Assembly: GCA_023269735.1 (NCBI GenBank)
Contig: JAGDWA010000038.1
Span: 1-34,834 of the forward strand
Length of the DNA: 34,834 nt
DNA from: Thermofilum sp.
Lineage (GTDB): Archaea > Thermoproteota > Thermoprotei > Thermofilales > Thermofilaceae
Direction: 5' to 3'
Below are positions 1 through 9,890 of this stretch, piece after piece. Position 1 is the first letter of the stretch. The number at the start of each line of letters is the position of its first letter. The notes beneath the pieces were generated by a model. It was given only the letters and a program-made list of their open reading frames with translations. It ran no database searches and was not told where the DNA came from. The position numbers were made by a program, and so were the translations under genes.

Positions 1-881
1 CCCTTCTGGCAGAAGACCACGTTCGCCCCCGCCGCCTTGATCTTCTCGACCATGTTCCTGAGGATCGTGGCCTCCTGCTCCAGGAACTGCCTCAGCTGGT
101 CGGGGCTCGTGACGTTGATCTTGGCCGTCCACTCGGGCTTCTCCACCTCGAGGGGCGCATCGATGAGCGCGATCCTGGCCTTCTCGACGCGCTTCGGCAT
201 CGCCGGGTGGACGACCTCCTTGTCAAGGACGATGCCCTTGATGAGCTGAGTCTCCGTCAGCGACTCACCCTTCTTCTTCTCCACCTTGATGTTGTCGAGG
301 GAGAGGTCGTACTTGTCGTCCTTCTTCTCTACCACCTGGAGCGCGGCGTCCACCACCAGGTCGGAGAGGAAGTCGCGGTACTCCGCCACGATCTTGCTGC
401 TCAACGCGGTGGAAGCGATGTTCTTCAGCACCTGCCTGTCGAGCGGGTTGACGGGCTCTGCTATCTCGTCGATAACCTTGACGGCGTACTCCATCGCCTT
501 CTCGAAGCCCTCCACTATGATCGCCGGGTGCACCTCCTCATCGAGCAGCTCACTGGCTCTCAAGAGCAACTGGCCCGCCAGGACGACGACCGAGGTGGTG
601 CCGTCGCCCACCTCGTCGTCCTGGGCCTTGGCAACCTCAACCAGCATCTTCGCGGCGGGGTGCTGCACCTCCATCTCCTTGAGTATGGCGGCGCCGTCCC
701 CCGTGATCGTGGCGTTGCCGAAGGAGTCGATCAGCAGCTTGTCCATCCCCCTGGGGCCCAGCGACGTCGCGAGGGCCTCAGCTATTACCCGCGCCGCATA
801 GATGTTCGACCTGCGTGCGTCCCTGCCGGTCGTACGCTGCGAGCCCTCCTTAAGTATCAGCACCGGTATCGCCTGCGCCAT
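1..881 (-). CDS. thsA: Thermosome (group II chaperonin) subunit, N-terminal part; runs off the window edge
   Basis: Reverse complement from ATG at 881 reads MAQAIPVLILKEGSQRTTGRDARRSNIYAARVIAEALATSLGPRGMDKLLIDSFGNATITGDGAAILKEMEVQHPAAKMLVE, a typical thermosome N-terminus. Absent from the ORF track because it is open at the edge. Confidence 0.95.
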   Translation of the reverse strand, partial: MAQAIPVLILKEGSQRTTGRDARRSNIYAARVIAEALATSLGPRGMDKLLIDSFGNATITGDGAAILKEMEVQHPAAKMLVEVAKAQDDEVGDGTTSVVVLAGQLLLRASELLDEEVHPAIIVEGFEKAMEYAVKVIDEIAEPVNPLDRQVLKNIASTALSSKIVAEYRDFLSDLVVDAALQVVEKKDDKYDLSLDNIKVEKKKGESLTETQLIKGIVLDKEVVHPAMPKRVEKARIALIDAPLEVEKPEWTAKINVTSPDQLRQFLEQEATILRNMVEKIKAAGANVVFCQK

Positions 882-936
882 AGCCCTCCGGCGCTCCCGC
901 TTTTGCGCTTCTATAAAAAGCTTTCTTGGGTCAGTG

Positions 937-1428
937 CTACGTGACCTCTAAGGCCGGCCTCGCCATTAAGTACGCGTCCTCCCCGTCCGAGTAGTACCCC
1001 CTTATAACCTTTATAATCTCGAAACCTAGCTTTTTGTACAAGTTTATGGCAGGATAGTTCGATACTCGTACTTCCAGGTAGTACTCATCGACCCTGTAGT
1101 AGCTTCTGAGGGCCCTCATAGCGCTGAGCATCAGGCTTGTCCCGACGCCCCGCCTCCTCATCTCGGGGACCACGGCGATCGAGATTATGTGGCCCTGCCG
1201 CCCGACGCCGGATCCCGTGTACAGCCTCCCCGTCTCAACGCGGCACATTATGTAGCCGATGATCCTGTCACCCGACTGGGCCACCAGGAAGGCCTTGGGA
1301 AAGCTCTCGTAGTGCAGCTTGAAGAAGAAGGGCGGGTAGTTCTCGGGCAGGTTCTCGCGGTTTATCTTGATGACCGCGTCGAGGTAGGCCGGTGTGAACT
1401 CCCTGATGATGTAGCCGCTCATGATCAC
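937..1428 (-). CDS. rimI: GNAT family N-acetyltransferase, RimI-like
   Basis: 163 aa; acetyl-CoA binding motif region ISIAVVPEMRRRGVGTSLMLSAMRAL and C-terminal YLEVRVSNYPAINLYKKLGFE. Confidence 0.9.
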   Translation of the reverse strand: MIMSGYIIREFTPAYLDAVIKINRENLPENYPPFFFKLHYESFPKAFLVAQSGDRIIGYIMCRVETGRLYTGSGVGRQGHIISIAVVPEMRRRGVGTSLMLSAMRALRSYYRVDEYYLEVRVSNYPAINLYKKLGFEIIKVIRGYYSDGEDAYLMARPALEVT

Positions 1429-1435
1429 CCGACCC

Positions 1436-2008
1436 TCACTCGATTATTAGGGCCCCGATCTCCTTCAGCTTATTGTACAGCTTCTCTATGGCTTCCTTCA
1501 CCTCCTCCTCCTTGCGCGCACCTGTGCACACGACCTTGCCGCTCGAGAATATGAGGAGCACGACCTTGGGGTCGTCCATCCTGTAGATCAGACCAGGGAA
1601 CTGCTCGGGCTCGTACATGCTGTTCTCGAGCAGGTACGCCGCTTTCTCCAGGTCGACGAGCGCCTTCAAGTTGGCGCTGGCGACTATGTTCTGGATCTCG
1701 ATGATCGGCTCCCCCTTGACCTCTATATCGTAGTTCCTGAGCAGCGAGATGATCGCGTTGACGGCCTTGCGCACCTCCTTCTCAGATTTGGCCCCGGTGC
1801 AGACCATCTTCCCGCTCGAGAAGATCAGGGTGGCCGTCTTCGGCCTGTTGATCCTCAGCACGAGGCCCGGGAACTGCTCGGGCGAGTACTCCGCGTCGGG
1901 CACCCTCTCGGCGATCTTCTCGAGGTTCAGCCTCTGGTTGAGGGTTACGGAGGCCACGACGTTCTCGATCCTGTACGTGGGCTTCGACTCCCTAGCCTTT
2001 TCACCCAC
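1436..2008 (-). CDS. tbp: TATA-box binding protein (TBP)
   Basis: 190 aa with two direct-repeat TBP halves (IENVVASVTLNQRLNLEKIAERVPDAEYSPEQFPGLVLRI ... IQNIVASANLKALVDLEKAAYLLENSMYEPEQFPGLIYRM). Confidence 0.97.
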   Translation of the reverse strand: MGEKARESKPTYRIENVVASVTLNQRLNLEKIAERVPDAEYSPEQFPGLVLRINRPKTATLIFSSGKMVCTGAKSEKEVRKAVNAIISLLRNYDIEVKGEPIIEIQNIVASANLKALVDLEKAAYLLENSMYEPEQFPGLIYRMDDPKVVLLIFSSGKVVCTGARKEEEVKEAIEKLYNKLKEIGALIIE

Positions 2009-2060
2009 GCTCTGAAGGCTTTAAATAGCCCTTATATTCCTATCGCATCGACTGTACCGC

Positions 2061-2546
2061 TCACGCGGGGGCTGGGGGACGCGGGGACCCCCGGAGCACC
2101 ATGACCAGCTTCTCGAGAAGCAGCTTCGGGATGCCGACGTAGGGCACTACGAGCTCCACGCGCCCCACAGCCCTCCCCGCGGGGAACGGGGAGTACTGGT
2201 CCTTCAGGCAGCCGGGGTAACAGTAGTCGCCCCTCGTTACGTAGAGCAGGCCGGCGCCCGACTCCTCGATTCTCACCAGCCGGTGCACTATCAGCTGCCC
2301 GCCCGCCGCGAACACAATTACGTCCCCCACCTTGGGCTTGCCGACGCCGCTGACGAGGATCAGGTCCCCCACGTGCAGTGTCGGCTCCATGCTGTAGCTG
2401 GCCACGACCGCCAGAGGTACGCTCGTCGAGAGGGCGCGCGGCGCAACCAGTAGGACTAGCACTACGACCGCCGCCACTACGACGACTGCCTCGAGGGCCT
2501 CCCGCTGCAAGCTCCCCTCCCCCTTCGAGCCTCCCACCGCCGTCAC
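2061..2546 (-). CDS. Signal peptidase I (archaeal/ER type)
   Basis: N-terminal TM, then SYSMEPTLHVGDLILVSGV and GDVIVFAAGGQLIVHRLVRI motifs. GTG start at 2546 overlaps the upstream stop as GTGA, so I prefer it over the longer ORF start at 2660. Confidence 0.88.
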   Translation of the reverse strand: MTAVGGSKGEGSLQREALEAVVVVAAVVVLVLLVAPRALSTSVPLAVVASYSMEPTLHVGDLILVSGVGKPKVGDVIVFAAGGQLIVHRLVRIEESGAGLLYVTRGDYCYPGCLKDQYSPFPAGRAVGRVELVVPYVGIPKLLLEKLVMVLRGSPRPPAPA

Positions 2547-3496
2547 CTCGCCCCCAGCTGCGCTACGAGGTCGTTGAGCGCACTCCTCGCCTCCTCGGCC
2601 GAGTGGAGAGGGTAGAAGACGGCGGCGGCCAGAGCCCTGTCGATCGCTGAGTCGTGCCACAGCCTGCCCATGAAGAGCCTCTTGCCCTTCCTAGTCAGAG
2701 CGAACGTCTCTCCCTCCACCACGACTGCACCGCCCGGCTCCTCCCTGTACTTCAGCTTCGGCAGCTGCTGCTTGATGTGCTTGCTCGCGTCCCTTACCAC
2801 TTCCCCCTCGAACCACCCCCTGAGGCCCTTTTTGTACCTACCCATCGTGAGGCCGACCAGCCCGCTGTAGCCGATCAGCAGGTACCTCTCCATCTCGCTA
2901 TCGGCGAAGAGGCAGTAGGTCGCTGTCGCGGCGAACTTGGCGGAGACCAGCTGAAGGTGCTGGGGGAGGCGGAGGCTCACCACCAGTAGCGACCACAGCG
3001 CCCTTTCCTCGGGCGATTGGAAGTGGCACTTAGCACTCTCTACCATACTGCGGAAGAGCTCCTCCTCGCCCGCCCTCTTGGGCGTGAAGGTGAGGGCCAC
3101 AGCCCGCTCGCTCCTCTCGCAGTACCAGAGCGCCGCGTACAGCGGCATGCCGCTGACTCTGAAAGCCCATAGCAAGCCCTTGTGCCCGAGCACCGAGACT
3201 TCGTCCTTGCTCACGTGCTTCAGCTCAGCTTTCGCGCCCTCCTTCCTCTCGAGCTCCTTCAGCCTGCTCTCCCAGCTGCTCCTGTACAGGGCGAGCAGCT
3301 CCTCCACGCTCTTCGCCTTCTCCAGCGGCATCCTCTCCAGCGAAACCTCGAGCCTGACCGTGTAACCTGCGTCAGCGAGGCGGAAGACCTCAGTCGACCT
3401 CGACCTCCCCTGAGCTACTATGTCCCATTCCCTCGGGACGCAGACCTCGAAGTGCCACCAACCCACCCTCTTCATCTCCGCGCGAGGGCACTGCAC
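2543..3496 (-). CDS. Conserved hypothetical protein
   Basis: 317-aa ORF, coding-like composition, overlaps the signal peptidase start by GTGA. Start may be GTG 3496 or ATG 3475. Confidence 0.75.
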   Translation of the reverse strand: MQCPRAEMKRVGWWHFEVCVPREWDIVAQGRSRSTEVFRLADAGYTVRLEVSLERMPLEKAKSVEELLALYRSSWESRLKELERKEGAKAELKHVSKDEVSVLGHKGLLWAFRVSGMPLYAALWYCERSERAVALTFTPKRAGEEELFRSMVESAKCHFQSPEERALWSLLVVSLRLPQHLQLVSAKFAATATYCLFADSEMERYLLIGYSGLVGLTMGRYKKGLRGWFEGEVVRDASKHIKQQLPKLKYREEPGGAVVVEGETFALTRKGKRLFMGRLWHDSAIDRALAAAVFYPLHSAEEARSALNDLVAQLGAR

Positions 3497-3572
3497 GGGA
3501 CCCGAGGCGCGCTGCCGGTAAAAAGCTCTGCTGCGCTCGCAAGCTTTTTAAAACTCGGAGGGAGGAGCGGCC

Positions 3573-3728
3573 GTGCCCATAAGGGACCCCTTCAAGCTGG
3601 AGCTCGCGCTCAACAGCACGTTCAGAGTGAAAATCTGTAGGAAGTGCGGAGCGAAGAACGCGTGGACGGCTGAACGCTGCAGGAGGTGCAAGAGCAGGAA
3701 CCTCAGGCCCAAGAGGTACAAGAAGTAG
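3573..3728 (+). CDS. rpl40e: 50S ribosomal protein L40e
   Basis: Translated by eye from GTG: MPIRDPFKLELALNSTFRVKICRKCGAKNAWTAERCRRCKSRNLRPKRYKK*. CxxC...CxxC zinc ribbon typical of L40e. Too short for the ORF track. TATA CTTTTTAAA about 25 nt upstream. Confidence 0.93.
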   Translation: MPIRDPFKLELALNSTFRVKICRKCGAKNAWTAERCRRCKSRNLRPKRYKK

Positions 3729-3737
3729 CTGGCCTAC

Positions 3738-4319
3738 TCACCTGATATTCTCTCTAGCGTAAACGTAGATCCCGTCGAGCACTCCGGGCCCCCCCTCGCG
3801 GCCGTGCGGGCTGAGCCTCCTGCGCCCCCTCAGCTTCGTCGCCTCGCGGATGTTGGCCGCCGTCTGGGCCACGGCCTCCTTGTCGGCGCCCTCTATCACC
3901 ACGTCGTCCCTCTCCACGCGCACCTTGACTCCCGGCTCGATGCGCGCAGTTATCTTGCCGCGGCCGCCCAGGAAGTTCTCGATCACCACCACTTGGCTCC
4001 GCTCATCGACCTTCACGCTCATCGGGAAGTGCGCGAAGACGATCTTCATCCTGTAGCGGAAGCCCCTCGTGACCCCGATCATCATGTTCTCAATCTTTGA
4101 CGCTATCGTGTTGACGATCGAGTAGGTCTTCTTGTCGGCGTTGAACGCCTCGACAACCAACTCGCTACCCTGCAGCCTTAGCTCCACCCTCTTCGCGTGC
4201 GAGAAGTCCTTCTCCACGCTGCCCAGGGGGCCCTCAACCCTCACCCTCTTCCCGTCTACGGTCACCCTGACGCCCGGCGGCACCGCCACGCTCCTGCTCA
4301 CGTAGATCTCGCGCGCCAT
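3738..4319 (-). CDS. rpl6: 50S ribosomal protein L6 (uL6)
   Basis: MAREIYVSRSVAVPPGVRVTVDGKRVRVEGPLGSVEKDFSHAKRVEL...; ATG at 4319. The track start at 4667 reads through aIF1 antisense and is not used. Confidence 0.95.
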   Translation of the reverse strand: MAREIYVSRSVAVPPGVRVTVDGKRVRVEGPLGSVEKDFSHAKRVELRLQGSELVVEAFNADKKTYSIVNTIASKIENMMIGVTRGFRYRMKIVFAHFPMSVKVDERSQVVVIENFLGGRGKITARIEPGVKVRVERDDVVIEGADKEAVAQTAANIREATKLRGRRRLSPHGREGGPGVLDGIYVYARENIR

Positions 4320-4389
4320 GGCGCCCCTCAGCCCGGCCCCCCGGGCAAAGCTTTTTAAGGTTTGTAAGCGCCTCACCCCGCGCCAAGTA

Positions 4390-4680
4390 ATGAGCGATAT
4401 ACTTGAGGAGCTCCTCAAAGGCGTTGCCAAGGAGGGGGAGCTGATAAAGATAAGGCTGGAGCGGAGGCGTGGGGGCAGCAAGGTCGTGACGATCATCGAG
4501 GGGATCGACGAGAAGATGTTCAGCCACAGGGAGATCGTCTCCAAGCTCAAGGCCAAGCTGGCGTGCGGCGGCACTGCCAAGGACGGGCGCATCGAGCTGC
4601 AGGGAGACCACAGGCACAAGGTGAGGGAGCTGCTGGTGGAGATGGGCTTCCCCCACTCGAACATCATAGTGGAGGAGTGA
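4390..4680 (+). CDS. Translation initiation factor aIF1 (SUI1 family)
   Basis: MSDILEELLKGVAKEGELIKIRLERRRGGSKVVTIIEGID...LKAKLACGGTAKDGRIELQGDHRHKVRELLVEMGF; SUI1 signature. Confidence 0.95.
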   Translation: MSDILEELLKGVAKEGELIKIRLERRRGGSKVVTIIEGIDEKMFSHREIVSKLKAKLACGGTAKDGRIELQGDHRHKVRELLVEMGFPHSNIIVEE

Positions 4681-4707
4681 ACGTACGGGCTCGCCTGTAA
4701 CCGCGCT

Positions 4708-5247
4708 TCAGCTTTTTCTGTCCCTCGCCACCTCCATCCTGTACAGCTGAGCCACGCGCTCTACGCCCCTCACCTCCTCGATCACCCTAGCGACCGAGCT
4801 GGGCACGCAGTCCCTCCACTCTCTGCCCTCCGCCATCGCGATCCTGATGCGGGTCCCCTCCAGCCTCTCCCGCTCAAAGAAGGGGATCGGGTGCACCTCG
4901 TAGCCCTCCTCCTCGAAGAGGAGGCGCGTCAAGGCATCGTTGGTGTAGACCCTGGTGAAGCGGGGGCAGTAGGAGGTAACGAGGCGGACCCACAGGCTGT
5001 GCACCCCGTCGGTGTCCGGCACGCCGCTCACGAGCACCCTCCCCCAGATGCTGTGCTCCCTCAGCGCTGCCGCTATCATCTCGATGCGCTCGCCCAGGGT
5101 GAAGGGGTTCCTGAAGCTGTGGGAGTACTGAGCGCTCCCCACCGCCACGACGACCTCCTCCTCCCTCTCCAGGATCCACTTCAGCGCGTAGAGGTGCCCG
5201 TAGTGGAACGGCTGAAAGCGACCTATGAAGAGGCCGCGCTCAACCAA
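4708..5247 (-). CDS. nadM: Nicotinamide-nucleotide adenylyltransferase (archaeal NadM)
   Basis: MVERGLFIGRFQPFHYGHLYALKWILE (GRFQPFHxGH) and EGTRIRIAMAEG. Confidence 0.95.
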   Translation of the reverse strand: MVERGLFIGRFQPFHYGHLYALKWILEREEEVVVAVGSAQYSHSFRNPFTLGERIEMIAAALREHSIWGRVLVSGVPDTDGVHSLWVRLVTSYCPRFTRVYTNDALTRLLFEEEGYEVHPIPFFERERLEGTRIRIAMAEGREWRDCVPSSVARVIEEVRGVERVAQLYRMEVARDRKS

Positions 5248-8200
5248 TCTTGCCCACCTCCTCGTAGAGCATCCTGAGGACGCTGAGGTAGTCGGCTTCG
5301 CCGCGCTCCACGCTGTCCATGAGGCTCTCGACCCTCCGGGTGCGCTCGACTGACACCATGTCGCCGTAGTTCTCCTTCAGGTAATTGAAGACCTTGACCC
5401 CCAGCTCCGTCGGCACCAGCCTGTGCCTCTTCGTCTCGATCACGTACTTCCTCTCGAGCAGCGTCGAGATGATCCTAGCATAGGTGGAGGGCCTGCCAAT
5501 CCCCTCCTCCTTCATCCTGGCCACTAGGTCGGCCTGGGTGTAGAGCCTCACAGTGGGCCTCCTCCTGTGCCTCACTTCGACGACCTTGTAGACGCCCCCC
5601 TCTACCCTGCTGAGGGTGAAGGGCTGGTAGACCGCAGTGAAGCCGGGGCTCACCACCCCAACATACGCAGTCAGCTCCCTGCCCAGAGGCCCCACGGTCA
5701 CCCTCACTCGCTGCACCCTGACCACCGCCTCCGGCATCTGGCTGGCGATGAACCGCCTGAAGATTAGGTCGTACAGCCTGTAGTGGCGAGAGGTGAGGGG
5801 GCGCGCCAGCTGGAGCACGCCCTGGTTGACGAGGGCCCTGAGCGTGTCGACGTCGTACGGCTTAGTCGGCCTAATGCACTCGTGGGCGCCAGGCTGCCCC
5901 CATGTCCGCCCCACGAACGCCCCCTCCCCGAACCTCTCCGTGATGTAGGTCCTGGCGATGCTGACGCCCAGCGCTGACACGTGCGTGCTGTCGGTGCGGT
6001 GGTACGTGATGAGGCCCAGCTCGAAGAGATCCTGGGCCAGCCGCATGACCTCATCCGCCGACGCGCCGAGCGCGAGCACCGCGTCCTTGAGCATCGTGTC
6101 GGTCGAGTACGGCGGCGGGGGGGCCAGCCTCTGGTCCTCGACCCCCACCTCCTCCACGCGAGCTAGCGCCCCCCTCAGCTCCTTGGCGAGCTTGCGCGCC
6201 TCAGCGCCCGCCGCATCGCTCTCCAGCGTGAACGTAGCGCCGTTCTCGAGCGTAACCCTGAACACCGTCTTGAGGCTGCTCTCGGCCCTGAGGTACTGCT
6301 CTATCACCCAGCCAAGGACGGGCGTCTGAACCCTACCGGCGGAGAGCCAGTGCATCCCGAACTGCTCCCACAGCTTCCTGCTGAGGGCGAAGCCGAGCCA
6401 GCGATCCTCCACCCGCCTGATTATCTGGGCTTCGACCCTCCTCGCGTCCACGTCCCTCGGCGACCTGAGCGAATCCTCGAAGGCCCTCTTGGTGATCTCG
6501 TGGAACTCCACCCGCTTGATAGCTCGTGCGTAGGGCGCCAGCAGGCTGTAGAGGTCCCAGGCGATCTTCTCGCCCTCCGTGTCCGGGTCCGTGGCGAGGA
6601 GGACGAGGTCGACCTCGCCGGAGACCTCCTGGAGGGCCCTCACCACCTCGGCCTGGTCGACGATGTTCCTGGACCCGCACCGCGGGCAGGCGCCGTCCTT
6701 AGCCTCCGTGAACTGCTCGCCGCAGTCCCTGCACCGCTTGATGGTCGCGTAAACGGGGGTGAAACCGCCGTCCAGCAGAACCCCGTAAAAACCTTCGTCG
6801 GTGACGAGGTCCAGCACGTGCCCCTTGCTCGCGGTAACCAGCAGCTGCAGGCCCCCTACGCTGGCCTCGTACACCGGCATGCCCAGCACTAAGCGCCGCG
6901 AGGGCCTGCCGAAGAAGGAGGCTATCGTCCTGGCCTTCGTGGGCGACTCCACGATCACCAGCGCCGTCTTGACGAGCTCCGCCACCTGCCTCTGAGCCCT
7001 GCCGGACCTGAGCTCCTCGATCAACCTCCTATCCCTGTCTATCTCCTCGGTCAGGGCCTTCAGGTCCAGCTGCGTGAAGACGGCCCACCTCGCGTCCTCC
7101 ACGTACCACTTGACCTGTTTCATGAGGGCCTCGAGGAGGGCTCTGTCGTTGGTCACCACGACGGAGAGGCCCTTCGAGATCCCCCCAGCATAGAGGCGAG
7201 AGGTTCTGCCGGACGCCTGCAGGTACGTTGGCGCGTCGGGCAGCACAACGTAGAGCCTGCCGTCGACGGCCCTGATCGACACCAGCGAGAGAGCCTGCAT
7301 CCTCTCGAGCAGCTCCCTCCTCGAGAGCAACTCCTTGAGCAGGCCTCTGAGCTCCGACAGGCGGTCGTAGAGGAAGCCCAAGAACCCCTCCGGCCTCTTG
7401 CCCTCGCTGAGAGCGTCAGCCAGGGCCCTGTAAGCGGACTGGTCCAGCTTCGCCAGGTAGCGCCTGAGGGTGGCGGTGACCCTATCCAGCGAGGAGGCCT
7501 CGGGGCCGGTGGTTACGCTGCGGACGATCTGTGCCAGCTGAAGCAGCCTCAGGGGGCTCGCTTCGTCTACGTCTGCCGAGAGCCGGAAGTGCGGCACGTT
7601 GACAAAGACCGCGTACCTTATGACGTGGGGCAAGTCGAGGCCCCGCACTAGCAGCCCGTAGTAGGTCGCGTAGCCCACGAGGACGTCAAGCTCGCCCCTC
7701 TCGAACGCCTCAAGAACCCTCTTGTTCCTCGAAGTGATCAGCTCGGCCCTGACCCCCCTCTCCTCCAGCAGCTGCAGCAGCCTCTCGACCCTGTCCTCAG
7801 GGGTTCCGGGCTGGACGAAAAGCAGCCCCCCTCTGCCCAGCCGGGCGGCGACGTCGGCTGCCACGGCCTCCAGGTCGTCGGAGTCCACGAGGAGGTAGGA
7901 GTCGACGACGTTCCTTAGGAGCTCGGCCCTCGATCCGATCTCGAAGTTGAGCAGCTCCCTGAAGAGCCTCACTCTGAGGCCTCGGGGCCTGCCCGTGGCT
8001 GTCGACACGACCAGCACGCCGTGCCTCACCTCAGCCAGCTTGCTCCTGAGGCTCTCCCGCGCCCTCCTGACCCCCTCAGGGTCCTCACCGGCCTTCCCCG
8101 ACGCGATCAGCTTCAGCAGCCTCAGCGCCTCGTTGACGAGCTCCTCGCTGAAGCCCAGCAGCGCTAGGAGCTTGTCGATGTTCCTCGAGGACTTTATCAC

Positions 8201-8863
8201 CGCGTCGACGTCGTCGACGAACACGAAGTCGAAGGTCCTCCCCCTCAGCTGCTCGAAGTTCCTGGCGAGGAACTGCGACGTTGTGACCAGGATGTCGTAG
8301 TCACCTTGCTCCAGCCTCCTGAGGAGCTCCTCCCTGGCCTTATTGGAGGGCGCCACGTAGGCTAGGACCCTCACGTCGATGCCCAACCTCGAGAGGAACT
8401 CTTGGAGCCTCGCGTTGACCTGCCTCACGAGCACGCTCGTCGGGAGGACGATGTAGCTCCTCCGGCCCCTCGCCGCCAGGAACAGCGCCATCACCATCCC
8501 GAAGACGCTTTTGCCGACGCCCGTCGGAGCCAGTATTGTGAAGGAGTAGCCCTTCAGGACGCGGCGCGCCCACATCCTCTGCGCGCTCCAGGGCTTGCTG
8601 CCCACCGCCCTCTCGAAGAAGCTCTCGAACTCGTGCAACTCCTCCTCCTCCCTAAGGAGGCGCTGGTAACCCCCGCACCTCTCGCTCTCGGACAGCAGCC
8701 TGCAGACCTCCCTCAGGAACTCGAGCCTCTGCGCTCGCTTCTCTAGCAGCTTGGCCGGCACCTCAGGGAGGCACGCCTCGCAGGGCAGCGAGCTGGCTAG
8801 CCGCTCGTCGCTGATCGCCCCCCCGCAGTTAGGGCACTGCCCCCTGATTAGCATCCTAGCCAT
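5240..8863 (-). CDS. rgy: Reverse gyrase (helicase-like plus topoisomerase IA domains)
   Basis: N-terminal Zn finger CPNCGG..CEAC; Walker A APTGVGKS; VFVDDVDAV; TOPRIM LVIVESPTKARTIASFFG; second Zn finger CRDCGEQF...CPRCGS; topo IA active site LGLITYHRTDSTHVS. Start could extend to GTG 8914. Confidence 0.98.
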   Translation of the reverse strand: MARMLIRGQCPNCGGAISDERLASSLPCEACLPEVPAKLLEKRAQRLEFLREVCRLLSESERCGGYQRLLREEEELHEFESFFERAVGSKPWSAQRMWARRVLKGYSFTILAPTGVGKSVFGMVMALFLAARGRRSYIVLPTSVLVRQVNARLQEFLSRLGIDVRVLAYVAPSNKAREELLRRLEQGDYDILVTTSQFLARNFEQLRGRTFDFVFVDDVDAVIKSSRNIDKLLALLGFSEELVNEALRLLKLIASGKAGEDPEGVRRARESLRSKLAEVRHGVLVVSTATGRPRGLRVRLFRELLNFEIGSRAELLRNVVDSYLLVDSDDLEAVAADVAARLGRGGLLFVQPGTPEDRVERLLQLLEERGVRAELITSRNKRVLEAFERGELDVLVGYATYYGLLVRGLDLPHVIRYAVFVNVPHFRLSADVDEASPLRLLQLAQIVRSVTTGPEASSLDRVTATLRRYLAKLDQSAYRALADALSEGKRPEGFLGFLYDRLSELRGLLKELLSRRELLERMQALSLVSIRAVDGRLYVVLPDAPTYLQASGRTSRLYAGGISKGLSVVVTNDRALLEALMKQVKWYVEDARWAVFTQLDLKALTEEIDRDRRLIEELRSGRAQRQVAELVKTALVIVESPTKARTIASFFGRPSRRLVLGMPVYEASVGGLQLLVTASKGHVLDLVTDEGFYGVLLDGGFTPVYATIKRCRDCGEQFTEAKDGACPRCGSRNIVDQAEVVRALQEVSGEVDLVLLATDPDTEGEKIAWDLYSLLAPYARAIKRVEFHEITKRAFEDSLRSPRDVDARRVEAQIIRRVEDRWLGFALSRKLWEQFGMHWLSAGRVQTPVLGWVIEQYLRAESSLKTVFRVTLENGATFTLESDAAGAEARKLAKELRGALARVEEVGVEDQRLAPPPPYSTDTMLKDAVLALGASADEVMRLAQDLFELGLITYHRTDSTHVSALGVSIARTYITERFGEGAFVGRTWGQPGAHECIRPTKPYDVDTLRALVNQGVLQLARPLTSRHYRLYDLIFRRFIASQMPEAVVRVQRVRVTVGPLGRELTAYVGVVSPGFTAVYQPFTLSRVEGGVYKVVEVRHRRRPTVRLYTQADLVARMKEEGIGRPSTYARIISTLLERKYVIETKRHRLVPTELGVKVFNYLKENYGDMVSVERTRRVESLMDSVERGEADYLSVLRMLYEEVGKIG

Positions 8864-8954
8864 CCCGCTTTCGCCGGGCGGCCCCTGGCTCGGAGATAAA
8901 AGAGTTGCGACCACTGAACCAGAGGAAGGCGAAATGCTAATTATTCTAGTTGAG

Positions 8955-9884
8955 CTATGATAGGCCAGCCAGCTTCATCAGCCTGTTCCAGTTCTCCTCC
9001 ACGTCCCGCTTTAGTTGCTCTAGTATGTGCTTGTTCTCCGGCCTAAGCAGGTGGGCGAACCTCCCCTGTAGCTTCAGGAAGTCCTCCAGAGGCCTCGGGT
9101 TCCTGACCACCACGTTAATCCTGTACGTGCCATCCTCGTACTCGTAGAGCGGCCAGTACCTAGTCTGGACGGCCAACCTCGACACCTCGATCGACTTGGC
9201 CGTATCGAACCGCCACCCTGTGGGGCATGGGCAGAAGTAGTGGAGGACCGTTGGCCCCTCCACTGAGGCCGCCTTGACGATCTTGTTGTACATGTCGACG
9301 GGGTACGCGGGGTTCATGGTTGCCGCGTACCTCACGCCGTGCGAAATCGCGATGCCCATTAGATCCTTCTTCCTCTCTATCTTGCCGGGCACCACCGAGC
9401 CAGCGGGTGTGGTGGTGGTGGCTGCGCCCCGCGGCGTGGCGCCGCTCCTCTGGATCCCCGTGTTCATGTAGGCTTCATTGTCGTAGCATATGAAGATCAT
9501 GTCGTGCCCACGCTCGAGGGCTCCGCTCAGGGCCTGGAGCCCGATGTCGAAGGTGCCACCGTCGCCGGCGAGCGCGATGATCTTAGGCCTCTTAACCCCC
9601 CTCTTCTTCTCGAGGGCCTTGAATGCCGCCTCGATGCCGGCCGCGGTTGCGGCAACATTCTCGAAAGCGTTGTGCACCCAGGGGACCTTCCAGCTCGTGT
9701 AGGGGTATATCGTCGTCGCCACCTCGAGGCAGCCAGTGGCGTTGACGATCACCTTCGGACCCGGGATGGCCTTCAGGACCATCCTCACCAGCTGCGGGAT
9801 CCCGCAGCCCGCGCAGAGCCTGTGGCCCGGCGTGAAGAGCTCCTCCCTCGGTATCTCCTTCAGGGTCTTAATCGGAGTGGCCAT
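8955..9884 (-). CDS. porB: Pyruvate:ferredoxin (2-oxoacid) oxidoreductase beta subunit
   Basis: GHRLCAGCGIPQLVRMVLKAI; TPP motif AGDGGTFDIGLQALSGALERGHDMIFICYDNEAYMNTG. Confidence 0.96.
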   Translation of the reverse strand: MATPIKTLKEIPREELFTPGHRLCAGCGIPQLVRMVLKAIPGPKVIVNATGCLEVATTIYPYTSWKVPWVHNAFENVAATAAGIEAAFKALEKKRGVKRPKIIALAGDGGTFDIGLQALSGALERGHDMIFICYDNEAYMNTGIQRSGATPRGAATTTTPAGSVVPGKIERKKDLMGIAISHGVRYAATMNPAYPVDMYNKIVKAASVEGPTVLHYFCPCPTGWRFDTAKSIEVSRLAVQTRYWPLYEYEDGTYRINVVVRNPRPLEDFLKLQGRFAHLLRPENKHILEQLKRDVEENWNRLMKLAGLS

Positions 9885-9890
9885 GCGAGC

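Noticed and set aside
207-944. 245-aa plus-strand ORF
   Set aside because: Antisense to the thermosome gene, which gives the recognisable protein.
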